A DNA stretch of 64,000 nt from Shimia sagamensis (GTDB lineage: Bacteria > Pseudomonadota > Alphaproteobacteria > Rhodobacterales > Rhodobacteraceae): positions 434,001 through 498,000 of the forward strand of contig NZ_FXTY01000003.1 of NCBI RefSeq assembly GCF_900182745.1, given 5' to 3'. The notes beneath the pieces were generated by a model. It did no database searches, was not told where the DNA came from, and was given only the letters and a program-made list of their open reading frames with translations. Of the stretch, positions 18,951-28,229 are shown piece after piece. The position numbers and the translations under genes are program-made. How positions within the stretch are numbered: position 1 is the first letter of the stretch; each line of letters begins with the position of its first letter.

Positions 18951-18985
18951 AACGGCCTCGCCAAAACGGCGGGGCCGTTTTCTTT
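18951..18985 (+). terminator. rho-independent terminator of yqeY
   Basis: Stem AACGGCCTCGCC / GGCGGGGCCGTT with loop AAAAC and a T-rich tail (TTTTCTTTG), 20 nt after the yqeY stop. The A-rich left flank makes it usable by the minus-strand gene that ends at 18995. Confidence 0.9.
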
Positions 18986-18994
18986 GAGGCTGGC

Positions 18995-19531
18995 TTACAA
19001 AACGCCGGTACTGGAGTGACCACACTCATCCATGGCTTTGACATAGGCAGCTGTAAAACCGCGTAGGTCGACATGGATGAAGGGAGCGCCGTCGACATAG
19101 ATCGACATGGTGTCACCTTGGCGCATAGCGCGCATGGCGTATAGGCTGTCCGGGTGCCCCACACCGGCGTAGGCTTGCAAGATACCTTCGTTGTCGTAGT
19201 AGCTGTGGGCCTGCGTGTAATAATCCCAGTAATTGTCGACCACCAAAGCCACCTTTTGGCCCTGACGCATGGCGGTGGCATAGCCACGAGGCGCGTGTTC
19301 TTGCACATAAAGGGCCGGGTAGTTGGCAGGTGGCCCAACCTCGGAGCTGGTGATGGAAATGCGCACAAGCGGATCTCCATCGCCGCCGGTGTAGGCGGTG
19401 CAGTTCTCGTGCAGGTAATTCCCTGCATTCACGGTTTCGGTGTAAACTTGCCAGGCGCCGTAGGTCCAATAACCTTCGGCAGTGACCGGCGATGCGAGTA
19501 AGGCCAGCAGGCCTGCTGTGTACGGCTTCAA
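18995..19531 (-). CDS. exported protein of unknown function, paralog of next gene
   Basis: Protein of 178 residues if it starts at the TTG at 19531, which has GGAG nine bases upstream and gives a clean signal peptide (MKPYTAGLLALLASPVTA) like that of its neighbour. No ATG in frame gives a signal peptide. The mature part has a W..YG.W.V..ET segment near the start, one N-terminal Cys in NCTAYTGGDGDP, and ends with GFTAAYVKAMDECG. The layout is loosely like IalB-type periplasmic proteins, but that is a weak guess. The neighbour at 19576-20166 has the same plan, so the two are tandem duplicates. Confidence 0.7.
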   Translation of the reverse strand: MKPYTAGLLALLASPVTAEGYWTYGAWQVYTETVNAGNYLHENCTAYTGGDGDPLVRISITSSEVGPPANYPALYVQEHAPRGYATAMRQGQKVALVVDNYWDYYTQAHSYYDNEGILQAYAGVGHPDSLYAMRAMRQGDTMSIYVDGAPFIHVDLRGFTAAYVKAMDECGHSSTGVL

Positions 19532-19575
19532 GATACGCGTCTCCAGAATGGTGTTGGAAAATGGGCGGAGGTGGA

Positions 19576-20166
19576 TCAGTCCACGACACCCGCGCCGGAG
19601 AAACCACATTCATCCATGGCTTTCACATAGGCCGCGGTGAACCCGTCCAAAAAGAAGCTGGAAAACACATGTCCCCCCACAACCGCGTCGAGTTGGTGGT
19701 TCTTGCGCATGGCGCGCAGCACCCATTGGCTGTCGGGATGGTCAAAGCGGAAAAAGGCGTGGGCAAAGCCGTCTTCGTCAAAATATCCGCTGACAACAGC
19801 GTCCATGCTGTCTTCGTCATCAAAGCGGATGTAAACAGCCTGTCCGTCCTGCATCACGGTTGGGTAGCCACGGATGGCGTGCTCGCTGATTGAAACACCC
19901 GGAAAATAATGGGGAGGACCGCCGTCGCCGTTGCTGATTTCGATACTCAGGGACGGCTCACCGTCACCGCCGGTTAGGGCCGTACACGTGCGCCGCAAGT
20001 CTTCGCCGGTGTCGATGGTTTCGGCAAACACGCGCCAGGAGCCGTATTCCCAAAAGCCACTGTCAATGGGGGTGGGGGCTGGCGGTGGTGCGCTGTTGGT
20101 TGGCGCTTGGGCCGGGGCGGTGGTGTTGGCGGTAAAGGCCAAAAGGCCAGCGGCAAAAAGCTTCAT
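19576..20166 (-). CDS. exported protein of unknown function, paralog of previous gene
   Basis: Protein of 196 residues with a signal peptide (MKLFAAGLLAFTANTTAPAQA) and a short Pro/Ala-rich linker. The mature domain repeats the plan of its neighbour: WEYGSWRVFAETIDTG, a Cys in RTCTALTGGDGEPS, HAIRGYPTVMQDGQ, and the ending GFTAAYVKAMDECGFSG. The two conserved Cys (one in each end motif) could form a disulfide in the periplasm. Gap to the next gene 44 nt. Function unknown; the pair looks like one ancestral gene duplicated in place. Confidence 0.75.
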   Translation of the reverse strand: MKLFAAGLLAFTANTTAPAQAPTNSAPPPAPTPIDSGFWEYGSWRVFAETIDTGEDLRRTCTALTGGDGEPSLSIEISNGDGGPPHYFPGVSISEHAIRGYPTVMQDGQAVYIRFDDEDSMDAVVSGYFDEDGFAHAFFRFDHPDSQWVLRAMRKNHQLDAVVGGHVFSSFFLDGFTAAYVKAMDECGFSGAGVVD

Positions 20167-20253
20167 AAAATGTGTCCCTGTTCTGTCTGGTGTCAGGGTT
20201 TCAGAAAAGCCCTGACAAACCTTTGACGAGAATAGAGCTTTAGATATCTTTGC

Positions 20254-21054
20254 CTAGGATTGTTTTTTGGTTCGCGGCCACAGCGTGGGGAACCAGTCTT
20301 CGCGGAGCTTCTGACCTTCGATCATGTCGTGGCCCGGGAAGGGCGGTGAGGTTGGGCCGGGGCGCGCAACATAGCGGGCATCATCGCCAAGCAAACGTAA
20401 AGAGAAAGCGCGGCGGCGGTGGGTGGCTGTGTTGCCTCGGGCGCCATGTAAAATATGATAGTTGAAGGCCACCGCGTCGCCAGGCTCCATTTCCCATTCC
20501 AGCACGCGCATGCCCTCGGCATCCGGATCAGGGATCGGCATGTAGGCGTCTTCGTTGGGGAAGAAGCTCTCCTCGCTGACCCAGCGGGTGGGCAGCACAG
20601 GTTTTTCCCATTTGTGGCTGCCAGCCACCATGCGCAGGGTGGCGTCTTTCACCGGATCAAGCGGCGACCAGAAGCTGATGGTTTGCTGACCTTCGACAAA
20701 ATAGTACGGCCCGTCGGTGTGCCACGGCGTGGCCATGGACGTGCCGGGCTCTTTCACCAGCACATGATCGTGGAACATCTGCACGGTGTTGGATTGCATG
20801 AGTTGGGCTGCGACTTCGGCGGCTTCAGAGGTTTCGATCACTTCCTGAAATTCCGGGATGCGCTGCCAATTGCAGTAGTCGTCAAAAAAGCGGCCGGTTT
20901 GGCCTGCTTTTTCATTGTTGGAGGCGTAAGGCCCGGGCTCGGCCATGTTGCGCTCCACCCCTTTGCGCAGGGTGTCGACATGATCCGCAAACAGACCCCG
21001 GATCAGGACAACGCCGTCCTGCTGATAGGTGTCGATGTCTTTGGCTGTGACCAT
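20254..21054 (-). CDS. phytanoyl-CoA dioxygenase (PhyH) family protein
   Basis: Fe(II)/2-oxoglutarate-dependent oxygenase of 266 residues. The facial triad is visible: HTDGP (His and Asp, about residue 112) and the distal His in HILHGARGN (about 205), followed by an Arg-rich strand (RRRAFSLRLLGDD) that should hold 2-oxoglutarate. The ATG at 21054 has GGGGAG eight bases upstream. PhyH proteins hydroxylate acyl-CoAs, betaines, ectoine or small natural products; the substrate here is unknown. It lies downstream of iclR and the acyl-CoA synthetase gene on the same strand, which hints at a role in the same breakdown route. Confidence 0.85.
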   Translation of the reverse strand: MVTAKDIDTYQQDGVVLIRGLFADHVDTLRKGVERNMAEPGPYASNNEKAGQTGRFFDDYCNWQRIPEFQEVIETSEAAEVAAQLMQSNTVQMFHDHVLVKEPGTSMATPWHTDGPYYFVEGQQTISFWSPLDPVKDATLRMVAGSHKWEKPVLPTRWVSEESFFPNEDAYMPIPDPDAEGMRVLEWEMEPGDAVAFNYHILHGARGNTATHRRRAFSLRLLGDDARYVARPGPTSPPFPGHDMIEGQKLREDWFPTLWPRTKKQS

Positions 21055-21118
21055 GATGTTGTCTCCCCAAAACTGCGACAATCACGGTGGGGTGGGACAG
21101 GAAAACCGTCAAGTGATT

Positions 21119-21943
21119 TTAGACTTGGGTGGCGTGCAGACGTAGCGACTGTGCGATTTGGAGCAAGCGCGGGCCAAGGTCGTTTTCCATGCGGTCTTTG
21201 GTCAGGAACGGGGCAGGGCCACCAAGGTTGAGGGCCATGTCCGGTGCGGCATCGCTTGCCAATGGGAAGGGAACCGCAAGTGAGTGCACCCCTTCGTGCC
21301 AGTCGCCGTAGTTCACGTAGAAGCCTTTCTCAGTGATCTGTGCAGCGGCGGCGTTGATGCCATCAAGAATTCCGGGCCAGCGCTCGGGGCCGTGGTGCGC
21401 CGCCAACGCCTCCAGGATCTCGGCACGCTCGTCTGGTTTGCAGCCTGCGATATAGGCGCGGCCCATGGCGGAGCGGGCGAGAGAAATGCGGGAGCCAACG
21501 CCGAGTTGCAGCGACATCATGCCTTGGTCAGCACGGGCGCAGGCGAGGTAAGTCACGGTGTGATCGTCACGCGCGCCAAGGGCCACTTGCACGCCATCCC
21601 CTGCGTAGTCCGCAAGGCGTTGCATGTGGTCTTTTGCGGCGTCGCGGATTGGCAAGGAGCCAAGGCAAGCAAAACCGAGGCTCAGTGCGGGCACGCCAAT
21701 GCGGTAGCGGCCGGTTTGCTCGTCATACAGCAGGTAGCCGGTTTGCAGCAACGTGTAGGTCAGGCGCGAGATTGTCGAGTTGGGCAGGCCGGTGCGTTCG
21801 GCAATGTCGCGATTGGACAGGCCCGCGCGGTCACGTGGGCGGAAGCAGCGCAGAACTTCGAGGCCACGCGACAAGGCGGTCACAAACTGGCGGTCTGTTT
21901 CAGGGGCTTGGGTGTCGCTGGCGACAGGCGTGCGTTTTCTCAT
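21119..21943 (-). CDS. IclR family transcriptional regulator
   Basis: Protein of 274 residues: N-terminal winged helix (about 20-85, with RGLEVLRCF, then SNRDIAERTGLPNSTISRLTYTL) and a C-terminal GAF-like effector domain (about 95-270, with SLARSAMGRAYIA and the closing VHSLAVPFPL). Between acs and this gene lies a palindrome (21958-21972) that is repeated almost exactly in front of the maoC gene at 32.5 kb. The best reading is that this protein controls itself and the beta-oxidation genes. The effector is unknown; an acyl-CoA or dicarboxylate would fit. Confidence 0.9.
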   Translation of the reverse strand: MRKRTPVASDTQAPETDRQFVTALSRGLEVLRCFRPRDRAGLSNRDIAERTGLPNSTISRLTYTLLQTGYLLYDEQTGRYRIGVPALSLGFACLGSLPIRDAAKDHMQRLADYAGDGVQVALGARDDHTVTYLACARADQGMMSLQLGVGSRISLARSAMGRAYIAGCKPDERAEILEALAAHHGPERWPGILDGINAAAAQITEKGFYVNYGDWHEGVHSLAVPFPLASDAAPDMALNLGGPAPFLTKDRMENDLGPRLLQIAQSLRLHATQV

Positions 21944-21957
21944 TGGGTTGTGTCTAT

Positions 21958-21972
21958 TTCCGCATGGTGGAA
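21958..21972. promoter_or_regulatory. candidate IclR operator, iclR upstream
   Basis: TTCCGCATGGTGGAA, matching 13 of 15 bases of the palindrome TTCCGCATAGCGGAA found at 32605-32619. It lies 15-29 bp upstream of the iclR start, in the 40-bp gap after acs, a position that fits autoregulation. Confidence 0.6.
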
Positions 21973-21983
21973 TTTTCTATGCG

Positions 21984-23636
21984 TCATGAGAGCTCTTTCC
22001 ACAAGACCTTGCCGACGCCGGATTTTGGCAGTGCGTCGATGAACTCCACAATAGTGGGGCATTTGTAGGCGCTCATTTGGGTTTTGCACCACCTGATGAT
22101 GGCGTCCTCTGTAAGCGTGTCGCGGGCCTCGGTCTGAGGCACCACAAAGGCTTTTACACATTCGCCGCGCCGGGCGTCTTTGGCGCCGACCACGCAGCAT
22201 TCGGCAATGTCCGGATGGTGCAGCATCAGCATCTCGATCTCGGCGGGCCAGACTTTGAAACCGGCGGCGTTGACCATGCGTTTCACGCGGTCGACCATAT
22301 AGAAATAGCCGTCTGCGTCACGGTAGCCAATGTCGCCAGAGCGGAAAAACGGCACGCCGTCGATTTCGACAAAAGCCTCCGCGGCGGCTTCGGGGCGCTG
22401 CCAATAGCCGGTGAAGTTTTGGGGGGCGTGTATGACGATTTCGCCAACTTCGCCGTGGGGCAGTTCGGTGTCGCCGCCAATTTCGAGCACACGGCTGTCG
22501 ACTTCATAGATTGGTTGGCCCAGGCACTGGCGCTTGGGGGCGTCAATCGGATTGATGTGGGTGGCTGCCATGGTTTCGGACAGGCCGTAGCCTTCGATGT
22601 AGTCCAGCCCGGTCATGTCTTTGAGCCGTTTGGCAATGGCGTCTGGCATGGCGGCGCCACCGCCGCCAATCATCTCCAACGTGGAGAGGTCGTAGCTGTC
22701 AAACTCAGGATCATTCACCAGATCAATCGCCATGGTGGCAATCGAGCGCCAACGGGAGATTTGGTAACGTTTGATCAGGGCTGCGGCCAGTTTGGAAGAC
22801 CAGCGGGGCAGGATCACATTGCGCCCACCGGTCAGGATCGGTCCGCACATGCCGCCCACCAATCCGGTGACGTGAAAAAACGGCAGTGCGGCGAGGTGCA
22901 CGGTGTCCTCATTGGGTGGGTTCCAGATCACGCTGGCGTAGAGCGAGGCCAAAAACGTGCGGTGGGTGTGCATGCAACCTTTGGGTTGGCCGGTGGTGCC
23001 GGAGCTATAGGGGATGACCGCGAGGTCATCGCTTGTGGTGTCGCGTGGGGCAGGTTCCTGGCCTGCGTCCAATGCTGACTGGAAGCCGGTGATGCCGAGT
23101 GGCGCGGCTTCCTGTTCGGACATGGCATGTACCTGATTTGCTGGAGCCAGGTCGAAATCCTTCTTGCCCATGTCGGTCATGCGGGTGCCGATCAGGGTGG
23201 TGAGGTCGCCGCGCTTGAGGGCCGGCAAAATGTGCTCGGAAATCTCCAACGCACAGATCGCGATTTTGGCGCCGGTGTCGGCGACCAGATAATCGATTTC
23301 AGCCTGCTTGTTCATTGGATTGACCGGCACCACCGCACCGCCTGCGCGCAGGATGGCAAAGAAGCTGATGATGTATTGCGGGCAGTTTTGGGTGTAGAGC
23401 AGCACCCGGTCGCCTTTGCTCAGGCCGACGTGCTGTAGATAACCTGCAAGCGCCGTCACGCGGGCGGCGATGTCACGGTAGGTATAATCCGCGCCGTTGT
23501 AGGTGACGGCAATTCGGTCGCCCCATTTGGCCACGGCTTCGTCCATGCTGACATCAATTGGCTGATCGGGCCGCGCAAAGGTCCAGTCTTTGCCGGTTGG
23601 CCAGAAATCCGGAATGCGGGCGTTTGGGTGGGGCAT
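21984..23636 (-). CDS. acyl-CoA synthetase (AMP-forming)
   Basis: Activates a carboxylic acid to its CoA thioester, 550 residues. Motifs: the P-loop-like YSSGTTGQPKGCMHTH (about residue 190), GYGLSETMAAT (A5), SGDIGYRDADGYFYMVDR (A7/A8 with the adenylate-binding Asp and Arg) and the C-terminal Lys in PKSGVGKVLWKEL. The ATG at 23636 has AAAGGA at good spacing; the frame upstream to 23972 has no role. Substrate could be a medium-chain or dicarboxylic acid; by neighbourhood it is the entry step for the fused FadB-like enzyme and the two dehydrogenase subunits encoded divergently. Confidence 0.9.
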   Translation of the reverse strand: MPHPNARIPDFWPTGKDWTFARPDQPIDVSMDEAVAKWGDRIAVTYNGADYTYRDIAARVTALAGYLQHVGLSKGDRVLLYTQNCPQYIISFFAILRAGGAVVPVNPMNKQAEIDYLVADTGAKIAICALEISEHILPALKRGDLTTLIGTRMTDMGKKDFDLAPANQVHAMSEQEAAPLGITGFQSALDAGQEPAPRDTTSDDLAVIPYSSGTTGQPKGCMHTHRTFLASLYASVIWNPPNEDTVHLAALPFFHVTGLVGGMCGPILTGGRNVILPRWSSKLAAALIKRYQISRWRSIATMAIDLVNDPEFDSYDLSTLEMIGGGGAAMPDAIAKRLKDMTGLDYIEGYGLSETMAATHINPIDAPKRQCLGQPIYEVDSRVLEIGGDTELPHGEVGEIVIHAPQNFTGYWQRPEAAAEAFVEIDGVPFFRSGDIGYRDADGYFYMVDRVKRMVNAAGFKVWPAEIEMLMLHHPDIAECCVVGAKDARRGECVKAFVVPQTEARDTLTEDAIIRWCKTQMSAYKCPTIVEFIDALPKSGVGKVLWKELS

Positions 23637-23826
23637 TGTGCCGTCCTTTGATCTTGCATTTCCGCGCGGGGCGTAAGGTAGCCTAGCGCGGCTTGTCAGG
23701 TTTTCAGCGGGAAATTTTGCGCAAGTGTCGTCGCGTCGTTTTTTCCGCGGGGGAGCGAAACAGATGTTCGTGTGACTGAAGCCGCCGTAGACTAAGGACA
23801 ACATATGTATGCGAGGGAGGCTCACG

Positions 23827-25911
23827 ATGGGCGAGAACAAGGTCACCGTGGAATTTGTGGAAGATGTGGCGCTGATCTGCATCAACAACCCGCCAGTGAA
23901 CGCCAGCGGTGTGGTCGTGCGGCAGGGCATTGTCGATGCGTTGGATGAGATCAAGGCGGCCGGCTCAGCCAAGGCGATTGGTCTTTACTGCGCTGGGCGG
24001 ACCTTCATTGCCGGTGCGGACATCACCGAATTTGGCAAGCCGCCACTTGAACCGGGCTTGCCTGAGGTGTGTAACATCCTTGAGGACAACGAGATCCCGA
24101 TTGTGGCGGTGATCCATGGCACGGCGCTGGGCGGCGGGTTGGAAACCGCGATGGGCTGTCACGCGCGGGTGGCTGTGCCGACGGCGAAGGTGGGATTGCC
24201 AGAAGTGCTGCTTGGTATTCTGCCGGGCGCAGGTGGCACGCAACGCGCGCCACGTTTGGCGGGGATTTCCAACGCGCTGGATCTGATCCTGTCTGGCCGT
24301 CATGTGCCTGCTAAAGACGCGCTTGAGATGGGTCTAGTAGATCGCATTGACGACGGTGAACCGCGTGAGGTGGCTTTGGCGGCGGCGAAAGATGTCGTGG
24401 TGGGCACGCTGGCGACACGTCGGACCGGTGAATTGACCACCACGCCCGATGACGCGGCGATTGAGACCACGATGGCCGCGGTACAGAAGAAGCATCCACA
24501 TCTGATTTCTCCGCAGAAATGTGTGGAGTGTGTTGCGGCCTCGACCGGGGATTTCAAAGAGGGTCTGGCGTTTGAGCGGGCGCGGTTCATGGAGTGTTTG
24601 CCCTCGCCACAATCCAAAGGCTTGATCCACGCGTTCTTTGGGGAACGGGCTGTGGCCAATATCCCGGAGAGGAAAGCGCAGGCGCGGGACATCGCGAGCG
24701 TTGGTGTGATTGGCGGCGGGACCATGGGGTCTGGTATTTCCACATCAGCGTTGATGGCGGGGCTGCCGGTCACGTTGATTGAGGTCTCGCAAGAGGGGCT
24801 GGATCGCGGTGTGGCAACCATCACCGGCAATCTGGATGGCGCGGTGAAGCGTGGCAAGATGAGCCCAGAAAAGCGCGACGCGGCGCTGGCCAAGCTGACG
24901 GCGTCTACCGAGATGGAGAGCCTCGCAGAGGTCGATCTGGTGATCGAGGCGGTGTTTGAGAAGATGGAAATCAAGAAAGAGATTTTCACCAAGCTGGACG
25001 CGATTTGCAAAGACGGCGCGGTGCTGGCGTCCAACACGTCATATCTCGACGTGAATGAGATTGCGGCGATGACACGCCGACCGCAGGATGTGCTGGGGCT
25101 GCACTTCTTCTCCCCGGCGCACATCATGAAACTGCTGGAAGTGGTTGTGGGGGAGAAGACCGCGCCGGAAGTTGTGGCAACGGGTTTTGCGCTGGCCAAG
25201 AAGATGCGCAAAGTGGCTGTGCGCGCGGGCGTGTGTGATGGATTCATCGGCAACCGCATTCTGGGGCATTACCTGAAAACCGCGAGTTACCTTGTTTTGG
25301 ACGGGGCGCACCCGGATCAGGTGGACAAGGCGCTGGAAGGTTTTGGATTTGCCATGGGGCCACATCGTGTGGGCGATTTGGCTGGGTTGGATATTGGTTA
25401 CATGACCCGCAAGCGGTTGGCGGCAACGCGTCCAGCGGAAGAGCGCTATGGCGGGGCGATTGCTGATCGGTTGAGCGAAAATGGCTGGAACGGACGTAAA
25501 ACCAGCAAGGGGTATTATGTCTATGAAGGCCGTGACACGCTAGAGAACCCGGATCTGAACGCGATTATCGACGAGGAACGTGCCAGAGCAGGCATCACGC
25601 CACGGGTGTTTAGTGATGAGGAAATTGTTGAGCGCTACATGACTGCGATGATTTCTGAAGCCGCGCGGGTGGTTGAAGATGGCATTGCGCTGAGGCCGGT
25701 GGATGTGGACGTGGTGTTCCTGTCTGGCTATGGCTTCCCGCGCTTCCGGGGTGGGCCGCTGCATTACGCGGATACCATTGGCGCGGCGGAGCTGGTGAAG
25801 CGCATTGAGGCCTACGCCCAAGAGGACGCGCATTACTGGAAAGTGCCGGCGCTGCTTCGGAAAATGGCCGAGGATGGCGGCAGCTTTGCGGATTTAAACA
25901 AAGGGAAGTGA
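23827..25911 (+). CDS. fused enoyl-CoA hydratase / 3-hydroxyacyl-CoA dehydrogenase
   Basis: Two-step beta-oxidation enzyme of 694 residues. Hydratase/crotonase domain at about 1-190 with the oxyanion-hole regions ([12 protein letters not shown] and [10 protein letters not shown]) and the catalytic Glu area ([17 protein letters not shown]). NAD-binding dehydrogenase domain at about 290-470 with [13 protein letters not shown] and the catalytic His in [19 protein letters not shown]-terminal dehydrogenase domains follow up to about 690. The ATG at 23827 has a GGGAGG ribosome site; the ATG at 23809 overlaps that site. Size and gene company resemble the PimF/FadJ type. Followed after 4 nt by an acyl-CoA dehydrogenase gene. 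Confidence 0.93.
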   Translation: MGENKVTVEFVEDVALICINNPPVNASGVVVRQGIVDALDEIKAAGSAKAIGLYCAGRTFIAGADITEFGKPPLEPGLPEVCNILEDNEIPIVAVIHGTALGGGLETAMGCHARVAVPTAKVGLPEVLLGILPGAGGTQRAPRLAGISNALDLILSGRHVPAKDALEMGLVDRIDDGEPREVALAAAKDVVVGTLATRRTGELTTTPDDAAIETTMAAVQKKHPHLISPQKCVECVAASTGDFKEGLAFERARFMECLPSPQSKGLIHAFFGERAVANIPERKAQARDIASVGVIGGGTMGSGISTSALMAGLPVTLIEVSQEGLDRGVATITGNLDGAVKRGKMSPEKRDAALAKLTASTEMESLAEVDLVIEAVFEKMEIKKEIFTKLDAICKDGAVLASNTSYLDVNEIAAMTRRPQDVLGLHFFSPAHIMKLLEVVVGEKTAPEVVATGFALAKKMRKVAVRAGVCDGFIGNRILGHYLKTASYLVLDGAHPDQVDKALEGFGFAMGPHRVGDLAGLDIGYMTRKRLAATRPAEERYGGAIADRLSENGWNGRKTSKGYYVYEGRDTLENPDLNAIIDEERARAGITPRVFSDEEIVERYMTAMISEAARVVEDGIALRPVDVDVVFLSGYGFPRFRGGPLHYADTIGAAELVKRIEAYAQEDAHYWKVPALLRKMAEDGGSFADLNKGK

Positions 25912-25915
25912 TGCC

Positions 25916-27103
25916 ATGGACCTGAGGTATTCCAAAGAAGATCTGGCGTTTCGCGATGAGGTGCGGGCGTTTCTGGCCGAGCACCTGCCGGAAGAGATTT
26001 CCAGCGCGGTGCGCTCCGGGGGCGAACTGACCAAAGCGACGATGGAAGACTGGCACGCCATTCTGAACACGCGTGGGTGGTTGGCGACAATCTGGCCGAA
26101 AGAGTTTGGTGGGCCGGGGTGGTCACCGGTGCAGAAACACATTTTTGAGGAAGAATGTTGTCGGGCTTACGCGCCGCGGATTGTGCCTTTTGGGCTCAAT
26201 ATGCTGGGGCCGGTGCTGATCAAATTTGGGTCCAAAGAGCAGCAAGACCATTACCTGCCGCGCATTCTGGACGGCACGGATTGGTGGTGTCAGGGCTATT
26301 CAGAACCCGGCGCGGGGTCGGATTTGGCCTCGCTCAAAACCCGGGCGGAGCGGGATGGCGATGAGTGGGTCATCAACGGTCAGAAGACCTGGACCACTTT
26401 GGGGCAGCATGCCGATTGGATTTTCTGCCTGTGTCGGACCGATCCCGATGTGAAGCAACAGGCGGGCATCAGCTTTATCCTTGTGGATATGGCGACGCCA
26501 GGCATCGAGGTGCGTCCGATCAAGCTGATCGAAGGTGGGCATGAGGTGAACGAGGTGTTCTTCACCGATGTGCGGGTGCCAATTGGCAATCTGGTTGGCG
26601 AGGAGAACAAAGGCTGGACTATTGCCAAGTTCCTGCTGACCCATGAGCGTACCGGCATTGCGGGTGTTGGCTTCTCCATGCAGGCGTTGGAAGAGGTGAA
26701 AGCGATTGCCCGCAAGACGATGCGTGGCGGTAAACCGTTGATTGAAGACCCACTGTTTGCGGCGCGGATTGCGCAGGCGGAGATTGACCTTGAGGCGATG
26801 AAAATCACCAACCTGCGGATGTTGTTTAAGGCGCAGGAACAGGGCGCGCCGGGGCCAGAGACGTCGCTCTTGAAAATCAAAGGTACGGTGATCAATCAGG
26901 AACTCAAAGACCTTGCGCGGCGCGCACTTGGCCCGGCGGCGGCACCGTTCCCCGGCCACGTGAGTGAAGGCAACCTGATGTTTGGGCCAGCCGATACCGA
27001 GCACAATGCCGGGCGGTATTTCAACAACCGCAAGACGTCGATTTTTGGTGGGTCCAACGAGATCCAGCGAAACATTGTGACCAAAACCATGCTGGAGCTC
27101 TGA
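25916..27103 (+). CDS. acyl-CoA dehydrogenase, large-type subunit
   Basis: FAD enzyme of 395 residues that would introduce the 2,3 double bond in an acyl-CoA. Seen: GYSEPGAGSDLASLKT (FAD/substrate loop, about residue 125), INGQKTWTTLGQHADW, the helix RTGIAGVGFSMQALEEV, and the FAD-binding end IFGGSNEIQRNIV. The sequence is like the larger partner of two-gene acyl-CoA dehydrogenases (PimC-like). It is followed after 2 nt by a second, shorter dehydrogenase gene, as in heteromeric pairs. The pair probably forms one alpha2beta2 enzyme. Confidence 0.92.
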   Translation: MDLRYSKEDLAFRDEVRAFLAEHLPEEISSAVRSGGELTKATMEDWHAILNTRGWLATIWPKEFGGPGWSPVQKHIFEEECCRAYAPRIVPFGLNMLGPVLIKFGSKEQQDHYLPRILDGTDWWCQGYSEPGAGSDLASLKTRAERDGDEWVINGQKTWTTLGQHADWIFCLCRTDPDVKQQAGISFILVDMATPGIEVRPIKLIEGGHEVNEVFFTDVRVPIGNLVGEENKGWTIAKFLLTHERTGIAGVGFSMQALEEVKAIARKTMRGGKPLIEDPLFAARIAQAEIDLEAMKITNLRMLFKAQEQGAPGPETSLLKIKGTVINQELKDLARRALGPAAAPFPGHVSEGNLMFGPADTEHNAGRYFNNRKTSIFGGSNEIQRNIVTKTMLEL

Positions 27104-27105
27104 CG

Positions 27106-28176
27106 ATGGATTTTAATCTGACCGAAGATCGCCAGATGTTGGCAGATACCTTGACCCGGTTTCTGGGGGAGAAGTACCCGGTCGAACACCGGATTAAGGT
27201 GGCATATGAGGCGCCATATCACGATCCCGCGCTGTGGGATCAACTGGTGGAGTTGGGTGTGCTTTATGCGCTGGCACCGGAAGAAGCAGGCGGCATGGGG
27301 GGCAGCGGATTTGATATTTCCGTTGTGTTTGAGGCGCTTGGCAAGGCGTTGTGCCCGGAGCCCGTGTTGGGCGCGTTGATGTCCTCGCGGATTTTGGCGG
27401 CAGCGGGAGCGGATCAAGAGGCGTTGCTGACGGGCGCGACCAAATATGCCGTAGGGATCACCGAGATTGATGCGCCGTATGAGCTTGATCAGATTGCCAC
27501 GGTGGCCACGGCCAAGGGTGATGGCTTCACCCTTTCTGGGCGCAAGTCGACGGTCTATGGCGGGCAGGTGGCGGATGTCGTGCTGGTGGCGGCAAAACAC
27601 GGCGATGGTTTGGCTGTGTTTGCGGTCAATGTGAACGACGTGAACGTGACCGGGTACGGCATGATGGATGGCGGGGGTGCTGCGGAAGTGCTGCTTGATG
27701 ACACGCTAGCGACTTTGGTCTTGGCGGACGCGGCTGCGGCGCTGAAAGACGCCGTAAACGCAGGGATTGTCGCTCTTTGTGCCGAAGCTGTGGGCGCGAT
27801 GGATGTGACACATGCGACCACGGTGGACTACCTCAAGCAGCGCAAGCAATTTGGTATTCCGATTGGCAAGTTTCAGGTGTTGCAGCACCGTGCAGTGGAC
27901 ATGCTGACCGAGATTGAACAAGCGAGGTCTATCACGATCAAGGCGGCGGCGGAGCTGGGTGGCGTGGATGCTAGCCGGTATGCGTCGATGGCAAAAAATA
28001 TGATTGGTCGGGCGGCGCGTTTGGTGGCGGAAGAGAGCATTCAGATGCATGGCGGAATTGCCATGACCTGGGAATATGCGGTGAGCCACTATGCCAAGCG
28101 GTTGATTATGCTTGATGCGCAGTTGGGCGACACGGATTATCACCTGAGCCAAGTGATGAAAGGCTATGCGGCCTAG
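27106..28176 (+). CDS. acyl-CoA dehydrogenase, small-type subunit
   Basis: Protein of 356 residues with the acyl-CoA dehydrogenase fold: N-terminal helical domain (DFNLTEDRQMLADTLTRFL), a shortened beta domain (about 120-210, where the usual YSEPGAGSD loop is absent) and the C-terminal helical domain with YLKQRKQFGIPIGKFQVLQH and IQMHGGIAMTWEYAVSHY. Loss of the FAD loop is typical for the smaller subunit of heteromeric enzymes, in which the active site is shared with the larger partner. Third gene of the fadB-like operon; a strong terminator follows 20 nt later. Confidence 0.9.
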   Translation: MDFNLTEDRQMLADTLTRFLGEKYPVEHRIKVAYEAPYHDPALWDQLVELGVLYALAPEEAGGMGGSGFDISVVFEALGKALCPEPVLGALMSSRILAAAGADQEALLTGATKYAVGITEIDAPYELDQIATVATAKGDGFTLSGRKSTVYGGQVADVVLVAAKHGDGLAVFAVNVNDVNVTGYGMMDGGGAAEVLLDDTLATLVLADAAAALKDAVNAGIVALCAEAVGAMDVTHATTVDYLKQRKQFGIPIGKFQVLQHRAVDMLTEIEQARSITIKAAAELGGVDASRYASMAKNMIGRAARLVAEESIQMHGGIAMTWEYAVSHYAKRLIMLDAQLGDTDYHLSQVMKGYAA

Positions 28177-28196
28177 GCTGAGGGCAGAAGAATGAG

Positions 28197-28226
28197 AAAA
28201 CGCCCCACAATGTCGGGGCGTTTTTT
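28197..28226. terminator. bidirectional terminator after the beta-oxidation operon
   Basis: Stem AAAACGCCCC / GGGGCGTTTT with an 8-nt loop and a T6 run on the plus strand; A-rich flank on the other side serves the minus-strand gene ending at 28230. Confidence 0.93.
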
Positions 28227-28229
28227 GCT

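Noticed and set aside
23650-23770. IclR-type sites in the acs/fad-like divergent promoter
   Set aside because: Only partial matches such as TTTCCGCGCGGGGCG are present; too weak to list as operators although control is plausible.
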